This document shows positions 1 through 12,215 of a stretch of 64,000 nucleotides of DNA, in pieces. The notes below the pieces were generated by a model, which saw only the letters and a program-made list of their open reading frames with translations, was not told the origin of the DNA and did no database searches. Origin of the DNA: Lantana camara (Eukaryota > Streptophyta > Magnoliopsida > Lamiales > Verbenaceae); the NCBI GenBank assembly GCA_037501455.1, contig CM074863.1, forward strand, positions 59,005,501 through 59,069,500, given 5' to 3'. The translations under genes and the position numbers were made by a program. Positions within the stretch are counted from its first letter, which is position 1, and each line of letters opens with the position of its first letter.

Positions 1-561
1 TAACTTCATTTATCATGGAATATGATGATCCGATTAGCTTCCCTTTTACCCAATACTTTCCTTGCCAATTCTTAAAATTCTTTCACAGTCCCATGTCTCC
101 AAGTTGAAGACACGTTATGCTATCTATGATCCTTTTAATCTTGGAAGATTTAACTTGGAAGTCTCATAACAAGAAATCAACGAGGTTGATTCTTCAACTG
201 AAGTTACCAACTATCATTCTTCTGGGTCGGCTCTCCCCCTTAAGAGATTCTATCTCAACCCTTTGAACTTGTTCTATCACTTATGGAATATGGGATTCCC
301 AACTTCTTAACTTCAGCTTTCTTGGTATAAAGGTCCTAGTCAAGCTACGTGTCCGGTGACATTATTCATATTTACGTTGAAGTGATTTTGGTAGAGATAA
401 CAACCTACTTCTTCTATCCTACCCTCAAGCTCTGTTTTCCCGAGCCTCGATATTTCCTCTTTCCTTTTGTTCCACACACTTTGCAATCCAATTGTCCTCT
501 TATCTCAAATCGGATGCGGCTCGGTCGGAGTAACACTTGAGGAATGGAGTGGAGAAAGTTC

Positions 562-602
562 CTATCAAGTAAACACTAAACCATGCATGTTGGATTAAGA
601 TG
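562..602 (-). other. Splice-acceptor-like block in element E
   Basis: Read on the minus strand: CTTAATCC, then a T-rich stretch containing TTTAGTGTTTACTTGATAG followed by GA. The same order (branch-point-like pyrimidine-TAAT/CTAAC, about 30-40 bases, T-rich, AG) occurs in F, C, D and just before the gag ATG of B. The similarity is seen directly; use as a 3' splice site is inferred. Confidence 0.5.
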
Positions 603-719
603 CCAATGCACATAGCCAACATATAAGGATGCAACACATTAGAGCAAGTATTTAATGTAAAGATGTATGCACACATATAGAAATATAGAAGAGTAATTAA
701 TTTAAAGCGAAGTATGATG

Positions 720-756
720 CACGTGCCATGAATATATTAAACCTGTCACCATGGTG
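720..756 (-). other. Palindrome plus CACGTG block in E
   Basis: CACCATGGTG (747-756) is a perfect 10-bp palindrome, and CACGTG lies at 720-725. The matching block in C has CATCATGATG and in F CACTATGGTG, each followed by a TGCATTCATAGCACGTGC-like stretch. Position and symmetry are kept while bases change in pairs. Function unknown. Confidence 0.5.
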
Positions 757-2336
757 GTAAGCTTTTAGCTTGACAATTTGATCCTTTGACCTTGAGTTCA
801 TCAGCCACTTCTTGCTTACCCACGGTCTTCTAACTTCCTTAATTCTCCTTGCATCCATCCATGTTTCCAAGGTCCGTGTTTGCTATTAAATTCCAATTTT
901 CTATACCCGAACATCTTGATACCTCAATCCTCCCAAATGCCAATTTCCAAGTTCCTTTTTACTTCCTTAATCCTCTTGTGAGGCCCCAAATCCAAAGTTT
1001 TCATTAAACTCCAATCCTTTCACATTCACGAAATCGGTAGCGCTAGTCTCCCCAAATTTCGATCCCAAATTGTAGGATTTCCACCATAGTCGTCACCTTA
1101 ATCATAGTCTCTATATTTCCTTCTTCTTAAGTTCATAAAAGTGAATGGATTTGGCTTCCATGATTGTATGATCTTAGTGTTCCGTTTCGATCAAGTTATC
1201 AAACTTGAATATCAGTTTGGGTACCTTGACTTCCCATAGATTTATAGGGATTATGCCGTTGCTTGGTTCCTCTACTTGTCACCTTCATGAATCCAAAATT
1301 GTTTGGTCTCCAACCCAATCTAAGACTTATTTTAGCATCCAAAGTATCTCACTCATCTCTTATCCGATTCTTTACCGCAATTGTTATCTTGACCAAAACC
1401 TTCTCGCTCTAGCCTTAAAGAATTTCTCGTGGTCGAGCAACTTCATAAACTTTCCAAGATCGGATGCTTTCATTCTCACTCCGGGTTGAATTGACGAATT
1501 TAGTGGTTGATTCGAGTATCTTGGTCATCCTTTTGTAATTCTTAAAGTGAAGTGGTCTCTAGCTTCTTCCACTAGCCTCATTCCAAAACCCTAAGTATCT
1601 CGACATATTTCTTTACACCAAATTCCTCTTTATTTTAAAAATTATAAATTCCCTTTTTCCATAATTAAGCTTCTCGGTCTTTAGCTTCAATTCGGATCAT
1701 TTCTTTCAACTCAAGTTTTCTTCTTTGGTCTTCTAAACCCGGATGTTGTAAACATTTGATACCTTCAAGTATTGATTTCGCCTCCTTCTTGAATTAAATG
1801 AATCTCATGCCCGGTTGATCGACTCCCTTCGCGATATAAAGAGGTAGGTGTTTATTTTGTGGATATAAACATCACAACCTCGTACTATTACTTCATTCAT
1901 TCAAAATCTTCACCCAAACTTTAATTCCCTTTGAGCTCGAACTCTCAACCTATAATCTTATCATAAGGGTCACCGATTACCCGTATTATTCTAAATATCC
2001 GAAGCAAACATCCACACTTTAGAGAGAGCCCGTTGCAAGTTGTTGTGGTTTTGAGGATTGGCCGTGGTTTGAGGTTATATTAATATCCTACAATTCACAA
2101 TTCAATTCAAATATAATGCATGCCCGTTAGTACGTGCATATGACACACAATTAGCACCAAGAGCAAGTATTAATGAAAAATGTAACACATAAATTAACAA
2201 AATTTTAAGTCAAACACATTTAATAATAAGTTTTTCCATGTCAAATTTCAATAACAATGCTCATGATCAATGCGATGCACACGTTGACATGTTGTTCCTA
2301 AGCCGTTCGACCTACACCTGACACGACATGACACGA

Positions 2337-2363
2337 GAGCCCAGGTTTTGCAACCTGGGGCTC
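2337..2363 (-). other. Stem-loop after the primer site of E
   Basis: Read on the minus strand: GAGCC, a bulged C, CAGGTT, loop GCAA, AACCTG, GGCTC. The stem has 11 pairs and starts in the last four bases (GAGC) of the primer binding site. Equivalent stems with different but paired bases are present in A, B, C, D and F. Confidence 0.65.
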
Positions 2364-2371
2364 TGATACCA
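2360..2371 (-). other. Primer binding site of element E (tRNA-iMet)
   Basis: On the minus strand this reads TGGTATCAGAGC, complementary to the 3' end of plant initiator methionine tRNA. It lies 8 bases from the LTR end at 2380, the same spacing as in A, B, C, D and F. The bases after it form the hairpin described at 2337-2363. Confidence 0.9.
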
Positions 2372-2379
2372 CTTAAGAA

Positions 2380-5300
2380 TGTAACACCCGGGACGATAGG
2401 CGCCACATCCCCCGCACTATAAGTCTAGTCCACACATGAAATGGATAGTTCAGCATGAACCGGACCCATAGCGAACGGGTGACAAAACAAAAACAACCTT
2501 GCTAGGCGAAAACTAACCCCATACCATATAATCAAAAGGCTGTGCGGAAGCATTAATATGCAATTCATAGATTTCAACAAAGGCTACAAGCCCGAATTTC
2601 CAATACATAAAATTAAATCCATCATGCATCCTAACAACGGGTTCAACTAAGCACACAACCTGTCCCGAATCAATATCCAATAATTTCATAACTAGCACAA
2701 AGGCCCAATTACATAGGAATATCCAATTAGAACATAATAATGTAAGATGTGACTCGAGTGTACAAGTGATCTAACAAAAGAAGTAAAACTTGACCTCCGC
2801 CTAGCAAAACCTGCAAGAAACTGAGAAGTGGGAAAGAGGGGTCAGTCTCTAGAAGACTGAGAGAGCAGGAGCGATACATATACTATAGAAACATGCGCAT
2901 GCAAGCCATAAATCCCGAGCAAGATTTTATTCAAAGATAGTTCCCACGAAGGGCAAGAAATTAACAAGTAATGCTCGGACTTTATGACTAATTCATATTA
3001 AATTTGTTATGTTCATAATTCATACATAATCATAAAGGCTCGGCGAGTGAGCGTGCATCATCTCCAACCAAACTCCGACCGTGTACGACAAATATCATTA
3101 ATACATTGAATACGTGATCATGCAATATCTTATAATACATGCAAGCCATATAACATAAGATATAGGCGTTTGGGCGATCCGTGTACCGGCCTTCCCGCAC
3201 GGTGCATAACAATCATAACATAAACATTGACATAAAATAAGTTCCAACCTTCTTCCTCCGGGTGGTGGACGGGCTTGCAAGACCCGGCCACCTCATGCAT
3301 TGACCCAGGGGGGTACATGAATCCCCCAAGGGCGCTCAGCTACCATTCCACGCTAATCTCCTAGCGAGGTCCGGTCTCTGTTAAATGGTTGGGACTAGCA
3401 CATGGGATGACCGTCAGCCCTTACCTCCCCGGGTAGCCACATGTGCTAGATCCTGGGCCCGTGCATTCATTCATGTTCTCGCCAAAATGTTCCCATTCAT
3501 GAAAACATAACATATTTCATAATTTATTAGAAAAGGGTTTACTCGATCAAAGTTTACTCGATGACTCTACTTCAAAAGTAACATATATATATACATAAGG
3601 TTTTGGCCAAAGCTTGTCACATAAGGTTGTAGGGTTTAATATGTAACTAGAACGAAAACACCCTCACCTGGAACATGACGATATAAGGATACAAACTAGG
3701 CCGTGTGCCAATTGATTACGATATCTCCTCCCTGGAGATGAACTGTATAAGAGAAAGACATAATGTGAACTCGTGAGAAATGACTCAATATGAAACCAAT
3801 TAGAACGCACGGCATTAACATGAGGTGTTCGTGAAATTCTATGTCATGATTCAATATGCAAGGGATCATAAATGTCATGAGTTGATGTAATCATGTTCGT
3901 ACACACCAATAAAGCCATTTAAACACATAAATGATTCAATCATTCAATTCATAATATATTACAATACATGTTAACAATGCATATGAATCAATTAGACATG
4001 TCTATAATGCATATAAGTCACATAAGGAGTCGAGGAGGTGCAAGGAAGGCGATAGAACGAGTTTTGGCAAAGTTTTGCAAAAGTTAGGAAAAGTTGACAA
4101 TTTTTGGAAAAGTGCAAGCTGTACAAAAATGGGTATATCTTGAGTTTGAGAAGTTGGAATTAAGTTTTGCTTGTTGGAGGTGAAACTAGACACATAGAGG
4201 TTTTCAAGGATATGTGGCACGAATCATGGTTCAAAGCGAGGTGAAAATGGCATAGGTTTGAAGTTGGACGAACGCAGATTGTCGAATAAGTCGCGACACC
4301 AAAATGAATTGATCATATCTCATAAATGGAAAAAGATATTAAGATGATTCGAATTTGAGGATGTTCTAGACTTCAATAGGTTTCCGTGGGTTCATAAGTC
4401 AGGTCAATCCGAGTTCGTATGAGGGAGAACAAAGCAAAACAATCTCAGGCCAAAACAGGGGATTCAGGTCAGGGGCAAAAAAAAAACGCTGAAAACAGGG
4501 CGCAAACGCGGGAGAAGACCAAAATCACCAAAACACCTCAAAACTCAACCCAAATCACTTAAAACATGTAGTATACCAAGTAGAAACATCAAATGCAAGT
4601 TTAGGGCAAATTAAAACACCTAAATTCATAAACCCACATATATGTGCACATATATATACACCTTCTTGCCCCAAGAATATCAACAATCAAGCTTAGGATT
4701 CAAAGATTATCATCTATTCATGCATATACACCCAAAGATTCAAGTTATAAAGCAAGAATTCCCCAACCCTAGTTATCACCCAACATACTCATATATATAC
4801 ACTTATACCTTGGAGGAAAAGGATGGAGAAGAAGAAGAAATGGTTGGAGCTTGAATTCTTGGGCCAAAGCTTGAAGAAATCTCTTGTCTCCTTGCTTGCT
4901 TGATGGTCCGATCAAAGAAGGAGAAGAGGAAAGGAGTTGGGAGCCTTTCTTTTGATAGAAGAAATGAAAGAAGAAGAATGGATTTGGGGGGGGGGGGGGG
5001 GGGTGGGGGGCTTTGATCGTGAATTAGAGGGAAGGAAAGAGGGAAAATCACACATTGGTCCTTCTACAATTTAAAAGCTCCAATTGGGTCCCGAAAGTTT
5101 GGTTGGTGAATAATTGAGGTCCAATTAAAAGTTCGATTGAGTCCAAGGATTTCATATAATTTCAAATAAGTGCACAAGTGAAATAAATATTTAATTGGCA
5201 AGTAAGCATGTTATAAGCAAATTCAAATAACATAATCAAATAAATCATCTAAGTCATATTAGTCACATGATAGCAATTTAGTTCACGAAATTAATATGTT

Positions 5301-5402
5301 AAACGATCACTTAACAATTAAAACACATAAATGTCACATAACTCTCAGTCTAAACCCACTCGTGACGTCATACCTGTATAGCCGAAAAGTCGGGGCGTTA
5401 CA
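2380..5402 (-). repeat. Element E 5' LTR
   Basis: A 3023-bp LTR in minus orientation. In that orientation it starts TGTAACGCCCCGAC at 5402 and ends GGGTGTTACA at 2380, directly followed by spacer and primer site. It is related to the C and F LTRs: the block around 4000-4250 is the reverse complement of C sequence near 52480-52760. It contains a run of 18 G at 4986-5003, then T and six more G. The second LTR lies outside the window, so the target duplication cannot be checked; the right flank is ATATG (5403-5407). Confidence 0.85.
4986..5010. repeat. Poly-G tract
   Basis: Eighteen G, one T, six G inside the E LTR. On the retrotransposon's own strand this is poly-C. The exact length is prone to sequencing error. 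Confidence 0.85.
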
Positions 5403-5652
5403 ATATGTAAGCTAGAATATATTTTATTTGGAAGATGACAAATGTCGTGATTGGATAAATGGAAATAGTTGATAATGTTCTATTATGCTTCCGCTTTATT
5501 ATGTCGCATGTTCGAGTATCCCGCCTAGCTTGTCATTTTATTGCATTGTCACCCGTTCGCTACAGGTTAGTTCATGTACGGATTGGCCGTTTCGTATGTG
5601 GATTGACCTGTAGTGCGGGGGTGTGGCAGCTCCACGTGTCCGGGGTGCTACA
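5403..5652 (+). repeat. LTR fragment H (3' end of a plus-strand LTR)
   Basis: The right-hand end of a plus-strand LTR: it has the shared family tail (CCGCCTAGC, CCCGTTCGCT, TAGTGCGGGGG, then GGGTGCTACA at 5643-5652). Its left part is cut off at 5402 by E. It sits inside the minus-strand LTR fragment G. No primer site follows, so it could be a solo LTR or a 3' LTR. Confidence 0.65.
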
Positions 5653-6251
5653 TATATACACAAAACCCACATATACCTTGGAAGCAAGAAGGGAGAGAAG
5701 AAGAATAAATGGTTGGGGCTTGAATCCTTGGACCAAATCTTGAAGAAATTCTCTTGTCTCCTTGGTCTTGCTTGGATCGAATTTAGGGAAGGAGGGGGAA
5801 GGGTTTGGAGCTTTGATGTGGGGAGAAAATGGAAGAATAAGAATGGGGTGTGAGGGGTGTGTGTATCTCGTGTAACACAAGAGGGGAAAAGCGAAAATTT
5901 GCTCTTTGGTCCCTCAACCATTTAAGTGCTCAATTAGGGTCCCGAGATTTAATACGGAACAATTGAAGTCCAAATCAAAATTTGATTGAGTCCAAGGATT
6001 TCATATAATTTCAAATAAGTGTATAAGTAAAATAAAACAGTTAATTACCAAATAAACACGTTAGAAACGAATTTAAATAACACTGTCAATTAAATCATAT
6101 AAGTCATATACGTCACATAATAGCAATTAATTCATGAAATTATTAAATTAAATAGTCACGTTGCAATTAAAACACATATAATTCACATAACTCTCGATCT
6201 AAACCCACTCGTGACATCATACCTGTACGACCAAAAAGTCGGGGCGTTACA
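5653..6251 (-). repeat. LTR fragment G (minus strand)
   Basis: Closely similar to the right-hand part of the E LTR (4790-5402): both have the ATACCTTGGA block, the GAAGAAATxTCTTGTCTCC block and end ACTCGTGAC...GTCGGGGCGTTACA. Read on the minus strand it starts TGTAACGCCCCGAC at 6251. Its remaining part is separated by H and E and lies left of the window. It interrupts the F LTR. Confidence 0.65.
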
Positions 6252-7428
6252 AGTAACCCCCGTTAACCCTTTTGTATTTAAAATTTTTAACCCCCATTAC
6301 CTTGTTCCTTTGTTGGGGGAAAATCGTATGCCTCTGCTAACCCCGTTACAAATTTTTGCCTTGAAAAGTGTAACCCTTGTTACCCCCCTTTTTGCTCTTG
6401 TAATGTTTGTCTATCATTTTGTCCTTTCATTCTTTTTCTGTCTCGGTTTCATTCTCCGTTACCTATCCAAATGAGCTCCGATTGACCTGAATTTTTAACC
6501 ACTTAAACCTATTAAAGTATACAGAATTTTACAATTAGAATCACCTTAAAATCATCCCTTGATTGTGAAATATAATCGATCCATTATGGTGTCGCCACTT
6601 CACCAAAAATCAGCTTTCATCCAACTTCAAAACTTCGCCATTTTCACATCGGTTTGAACTTAAATTCAAGCTATATATCCTTGGAAAGCCCTATTTGTCT
6701 AGTTTCATATCCAACAAAAAAAACCTAATTCCAATTTCTAGAACTTGAGATATGTTCCATTTTCTTCAGCATGCACATATGAAAAACTGTCAGCTTTCAC
6801 CAAACTTACTCAAATCCATTTTCTTGCTTTCCTTCCACTTCCTCGAACCCCGAATGTGGTTTGATGGACTTTTATGCTTGATTAATTGATAATATAAGAT
6901 ATATTTTGATATGTTTATGAATTTTATGCTGAGAATTCAATGTGTAAAGGTGAAATGAAAATGTGAACGTTTAAATGCTGCATTGTTTTCTTTATGTGTT
7001 AATGGATTCCTTTCACCTTAAATTGACTTCTATGCATTGTTAACATGTATTATGAATTGAACAAATGATAATGAACAGACACGATCTATTCGTGTAATGA
7101 AAGATTGAATTGTTTACTTGTCTAAATGGCATTAATTGTGCACATGAACATCCCTATAGTACATTGTTACTACTTATGCATGTCATATCATGTTAAATCA
7201 TTACCGTGTATCATATATGGTTCATATGGAGTCTCGAGTCTCACGAATGCACCGTGTTATTTCTTGTACGATTTTCTCCAGGGCGGAGACGTGTCGGGTT
7301 CATAGGCTATCTTCAAGTCTTTCTTTCTTTTGGTATTGTTCGGTAAGGTGTAACAGGTGGGTTTCTCTACTATTAGTTAACTCGACCCGATATATCCAAT
7401 ATGTCAAGGTTTGAGCCAAATTACATAT

Positions 7429-7491
<63 letters not shown>

Positions 7492-8592
7492 GTCTTTTTA
7501 AGAGTAAATGATTTCAAACGTAAAGCCTTTTCTTTTATGTATCCTCTCCTAATGATTTTTGGCAAGAACATGAATGCAAGCATGGGCCTAGGAACTTGGT
7601 GCATGTGGCTATCCAGGGAGGCAAGGGTCGACGATGATCTTTTGCACTAGTTCCAACTAAACTACGGTGATACCAGCCTTTACTAGGAGATTAGCGAGGA
7701 ATAGGAGCTGAGGCCTTTGGGGATTCATGTACCCCACTAGCCGTAATCAATGGGTGGACGGCGCTTTGGCCGAGTCCGTCCAGTAACTTGAGGAAAAAGG
7801 TATAATTATTATGTATGAACGATTATAAATGAATGAATGAATGTTGTGTGATCGCTAATGTAATGAATGAATATATATTGCACACACGAGGAGAAGGTTG
7901 GAGAATTTCCCCACTCGCCGGGCTCACGTAATGACCTCATGAATGTAATGAATGAAGTAATTGATGGTTATAATCCCAAGCGTTGTTTTCATTGTTTTCA
8001 ACCACTTGGGAAATATTTCAAAACCTCATATGGGATTATAGATTGCATGTGTGTGTATGTTTATTTCCTGAAATATTATTATATTAAGCCATGTTTTATA
8101 CATACCAGTCTCTTAAAGACTGAACCCGGCTTTGTTTCAGTATAGGTTTGGAGTGCTAGGCGGGAATTCGAGTCTGTCGAGTTTTGGGGTGAAGTCTGAG
8201 TCACTTCACACGTATTTTGTAAATTGAATGAGTTATACAAGGAATGTATAATTGTTATTTTTATATTATTATGAATTCGGGACAGGCTTCTAGGGACAGT
8301 TTGAACCCGTAAATTATGATTTATGATTTATGTATGAAATTTCGGGATTAGGTATCTATGCTAGTTGAACCGGTCACTTATTGCTTATATTTGTGATTGA
8401 TCTTATGTTTTGCTTCAACACGTGCAATTGTGTCATTGGAGTGCTTATTTGGTTTCGAAGTTAGCTCCCGCCTAGCATAGCGAGTAAGTGAGTCCTCGTT
8501 TGCTCTGATCTGTTACGTGTATGGATTACCCATTTCATATGCGGGTCGGGTCTTAGTGCAGGGGATGTGGCGTCACGCGCTCGGGTGCTACA
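6252..8592 (+). repeat. Element F 5' LTR (partial, 5' end missing)
   Basis: Resembles the 3' two thirds of the C LTR: CTCCAGGGCGGAGAC near 7277, the block with ACTAGTTCCAACTAAACTACGG, the two-rule block AGTCTCTTAAAGACTGAACCCGGC near 8106, and the family tail ending CTCGGGTGCTACA at 8592. The first ~200 bases (6252-6440) contain several GTAACCCCC/GGTTAC-like inverted motifs and do not align by eye with C. The 5' end is lost to G. A primer site follows at 8601, so this is the 5' LTR of F. Confidence 0.75.
7437..7488. repeat. (AT)n microsatellite
   Basis: About 25 uninterrupted AT units inside the F LTR. It produces spurious Tyr/Ile-rich reading frames on both strands. B and D LTRs have shorter AT runs at 16668-16686, 37107-37121 and 49721-49747. 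Confidence 0.95.
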
Positions 8593-8600
8593 TCCTTAAG

Positions 8601-8612
8601 TGGAATCAGAGC
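8601..8612 (+). other. Primer binding site of element F (one mismatch)
   Basis: TGGAATCAGAGC, differing at one base from TGGTATCAGAGC of the other elements, 8 bases after the LTR end. The mismatch and the damage to F fit an old, inactive copy. Confidence 0.8.
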
Positions 8613-8637
8613 TCCAGGTTGCAAAACCGGAGTTCTC
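8609..8637 (+). other. Stem-loop after the primer site of F
   Basis: CTCC (8612-8615), bulged A, GGTT, loop GCAA (8621-8624), AACC, GGAG (8629-8632), with an outer GAG...CTC possible. It is the counterpart of the primer-site hairpins in A-E. Confidence 0.6.
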
Positions 8638-9524
8638 GTGTCATGATTGAGTCAGTTTAGGTCGTACGGCATAGGAACAACTTGTCAACGTGTGCATTGC
8701 ATTGAATTTTCATAGTTAATTTTTACAAACTGTTGGAAATTACTTGTATGTCATTTACTTTTAAATTCGTTGCTTTATGTGTTGCACTTTGCATTTTATT
8801 TGTGTTTATGGTCTAACTATGTGCCATAAGGATATACTAATCCATATGCATTTATTCTTGAGTTGAGTTTTTGATTTTAGATTATTACCACGCTATTAAA
8901 TCTACCGCAACCTCAACTACAACTTTCTCCTATCAAACTAATAAAGAGATTATGGGATTATGGAAATTGAAAGTCGGGTGTTGAACCTTTAGGGCTACCC
9001 AAAATGGAGCTACATTTCATTATTTAATATCGTGATAGGAGGTTTTGACCATACAAGAGTTCACTAATTGCATCCCCCTACAAATCTAGAAGATTATCAA
9101 CATAAGTGCATTGTGGGGACCCGAATCACCAACTTAAAGGATACATGAGTTTGAAGAAGGTAATCAAAATGGAAGGCCAAATCGGGAAGACTCAAGGGTT
9201 CGGGAGCATATCTAAGATGTGTTAAAAGCTTCCCAACTACATGTACGAAAGGGAGAACGTCAATGATATGGTTTCGTAACGGGGTCAAGTACAAAAGCTT
9301 AATGGATACGGCCACAATCGTTGGTCAATGAATGGATGCAAAGCAAATATAGCAAGGAGCATTGAAGAATCCAAATCGGGTCATCTTCTTGGGACTTTGG
9401 GACATGATGATACAAGGAAACAAGCGAGGATAGGAAAACATCATTAATAGTTGAATAATGTTCAATCGTACAACCAATTCTCGCAAACTAGAGATCAAAG
9501 GACAGGATGTCGTGTTAAAGCCAT

Positions 9525-9561
9525 CACTATGGTGTCAGGTTAAATGCATTCATAGCACGTG
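9525..9561 (+). other. Palindrome plus CACGTG block in F
   Basis: CACTATGGTG (9525-9534) can pair with itself using one G-U pair; CACGTG is at 9556-9561. Counterpart of 720-756 (E) and 55236-55276 (C). Confidence 0.45.
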
Positions 9562-9705
9562 CATCATGCATCACAATTAGTTATTTAAATTCTTACTGTA
9601 TGCCTTTTAATATTCTAATTGTTAAATTATTGTTGCATATTTCTTTGTTGAATTATGTGCCTTGATGTTGCATTTCCTTTGTTTAAAATATCTACTACAT
9701 GCACT

Positions 9706-9750
9706 TAGCACCTTAATCCAACACACATCGTTTTAGTGTTTACTTGCTAG
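9706..9750 (+). other. Splice-acceptor-like block in F
   Basis: CACCTTAATCC, then TTTTAGTGTTTACTTGCTAG ending at 9750, followed by GA. Same layout as in E, C, D and B. Confidence 0.5.
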
Positions 9751-9889
9751 GATTTCGCCCCGTTTAATACTTCCACTATTACTTCAATCAAAGCCCTATC
9801 GAACAAAGTTGAAGAAGAACATTTTAGATTGATAGAGTGGGATAAAGACGAAAGTGGATGGTTTCGGGATAAAAAAATTGGATAAGACA

Positions 9890-12215
9890 TGTAGCACCTT
9901 AAGCGCTGGGGCACCACACCCCCGCATTATGACCTGACACGTGTATGAAACGGAAGGTCTGCACACGCACCAAGTCACAGCGAACGGGTAACAAACAAAA
10001 AATCCAACCTAGGATAGGCGGTACCTAAACCCTGTACAAATGAAAATATGCAAAACCTGAATGCGGAAGCGATACAAAAATACGAATTATCAAATACTTA
10101 AATGAACATCAGCTAAACGGGTTCAACTAATCAAGAAAACTTGTCCTATCCTGTCCCAAATAATCATAAAATCACAATGGGTTCATCTATTCCGAGCACC
10201 TGTCCTAACCTGTCCCGAATAGTCATAAAATCACAACGGCTTCATCTAATCCGAGCACCTGTCCTAACCTATACCGAATTCCATACATTCAAATCATAAG
10301 TACAAACCTGCATAAAATATACCATATACATAGTTTCCTACACAATTCGAAACAAAGTACTTAACAAATTAAACAGACAGACACAGACTCGACAGACCCG
10401 ACTCAAAGCCGCCTAGCTGGAACTCCAAAACGTGAACCTGCAACTAAAAACATAAAAGGGGAAGGGTCAGTCCAAAGACTGAGTGAGGGGCTACCCACAC
10501 ACACCTATATATATATAGAGCACAGCACGTTCCAAATTAAATGTTCGTGAATTCGGGATTACTTTTTGGACGCCAAAACATTTGCTCGTGATAATAAATA
10601 TATAGGATGGCTTATCAAAACAGAATAAACAAAACTTAACTTATAGACTGATCAAAACATTCGTTCAAATTCATACAGACTTAGCACACATATCGGAGCA
10701 TATTTAATTAGTTGAAAAGTATACCAAATTTTATCTTAATTTAAGAATCTACCCCGTTTCACGAACTTACAACAGATAGACAGAACACTCGGCGGGTACG
10801 AGTTCAAATTCCAACCAACTCCTCAGATCATATTTAAATTCAGAGTCAAACATAAATCAAAGTGAGACATACATTCCTCTTCTTCGGGTGATGGAAGGGT
10901 TGTACATACCCTAACCATCCACAAACAGTCGAGCGGAGTGCTCAATGCTTCTCAAACCCTCAGGGCTCCATCCTCCACTAATCTCCTGGGGGATTTCGGG
11001 TTGATCCTTTCAGACAGATGGAGACTGCACTCGGGAGTAACCCGACAGCCTAATGCCGTCCCGGGGCTCTTTTATGCAAATCTCCGGGGCCCAGTTCATA
11101 TTGTTCATGTGACATCCCTGTCCCACATCGGGAAAGTATAAGGATTAAGTTCAGTAGATAAGTTAAAGAGTCCAAGTATAACCAATGGATATCCCTTTTG
11201 GGCAGTGGTTCAGGCCCAATTTCAGGTTATACTCGGTGGGCTTGGAGACTTGCGCTCGCGTCCAATGGGCCCACGGACCTGGGAGTGACAGTTCAAAAGT
11301 TTAAAGTTTCAAAAGTTCAAACCCCGCTACAGACAGACAGACAGACATATTCCATGCATATCGTACTTATCATATCGCACGTACATATCACACACACTGA
11401 CCTCGAAATCACAACAAAACTAAGACTAACCATACATAGGCTCATAAATAGCGTTTTGTACTTTTCAAATTAAATCAAATGACAAAACCAGCAGAATACG
11501 TACTTCGCACATATCTACATATACATAAGGCTTATAAACCGCATGTATTCGAAAACGAGCACATTACAATAGGGTATAACTATATGCTAGCCTCACCTGG
11601 TACCAAACACAGCCGAAGACACAATAAATGGTCCAGCCCGGAACATGCACGACCCACTTGACACCACCCCGGGTGCACCTGAACCAACTGGACACACGAA
11701 ACACAACACATTGCTCAGACTCAGACTCAGACAACCATACAGAGACGCACGACAATGCTTAACCACTTAAGGGATGAAATCACATAAGCAAGATTCAAAT
11801 TAATATTAATTTCAGGCAAAACATTATATAATTTAATGAAATCATATTACACATTAGAACATATTCATGTGCACAATTAATGCAATTAAGAGAAATCGAA
11901 AGACAAAGCAATTTAAATTATTTCATATTACTTTACTCATTGCATATCCAATTCATATTTGTGCAATTAAATCATTTCTTATTTGCAAGGGTGGCCAATT
12001 AAATCATACATAGCACGGTAAATTATTTCTACGTTATCAAGAATAGCATGCTCGTTTTCAAAGAACAAGGATCGGGTAAATCAAAGCAAACAATTTCATA
12101 TAATTCATATATCGCACAGTAGACACATTTAATGTAAGTAATTAAACTTTAAATTACAAAAGTTTCAAGTTTAAGTATCTACGGCATAATAACTCATTTC
12201 TAAGTAGTCATGAAT
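9890..12215 (-). repeat. Solo LTR I, left part (minus strand)
   Basis: Starts TGTAGCACCTTAAG at 9890, which on the minus strand is the 3' end of an LTR. The sequence runs to 12215, where B is inserted, and resumes at 61168 after the duplicated TGAAT, ending at 62764 with ...GGATGTTACA. The two outer edges are flanked by the 5-bp duplication AGACA (9885-9889 and 62765-62769), which proves one insertion. Without B and the small 11108 element it is about 3.7 kb. No internal region is present, so it is a solo LTR formed by LTR-LTR recombination. Confidence 0.85.
11108..11290 (+). mobile_element. 183-bp mini solo LTR
   Basis: Begins TGTGACATCCCTGTCCC and ends GGGAGTGACA, flanked by the perfect 5-bp duplication GTTCA (11103-11107 and 11291-11295). 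The CCCACATCGG start is common in small plant LTRs. There is no coding capacity or internal region. It could be a solo LTR of a small element (TRIM/SMART-like) or of a longer family with short LTRs. It lies inside solo LTR I and is unrelated to the long LTRs around it. Confidence 0.75.

Larger units (their letters stand above)
1..2379 (-). mobile_element. Element E, internal region (partial, non-coding)
   Basis: Internal part of a minus-strand LTR retrotransposon whose 5' LTR lies to its right (2380-5402). The identification rests on a primer binding site directly next to that LTR and on blocks shared with the internal regions of C and F: the palindrome plus CACGTG block near 720-756 and the splice-acceptor-like block near 562-600. 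No reading frame longer than about 60 codons is present on the minus strand and no gag, protease, RT or integrase motif is visible, so this stretch is non-coding. The 3' part and 3' LTR lie outside the window, so a coding part further left cannot be excluded. Confidence 0.75.
8593..9889 (+). mobile_element. Element F internal region, left part (non-coding)
   Basis: Follows the F primer site. It shares with C the ~90 bases after the primer site (GTCAGTTTAGGTCGT, AGGAACAACTTGTCAACG), the palindrome/CACGTG block (9525-9561) and the acceptor-like block (9706-9750). No gag-pol motif or reading frame above about 70 codons. It is interrupted at 9889 by solo LTR I and resumes at 62770. Confidence 0.7.

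Noticed and set aside
4803..5051. Minus-strand proline-run frame in the E LTR
   Set aside because: Caused by the poly-G tract.
7404..7650. Frames with long Tyr-Ile runs on both strands
   Set aside because: Produced by the AT microsatellite at 7437-7488.
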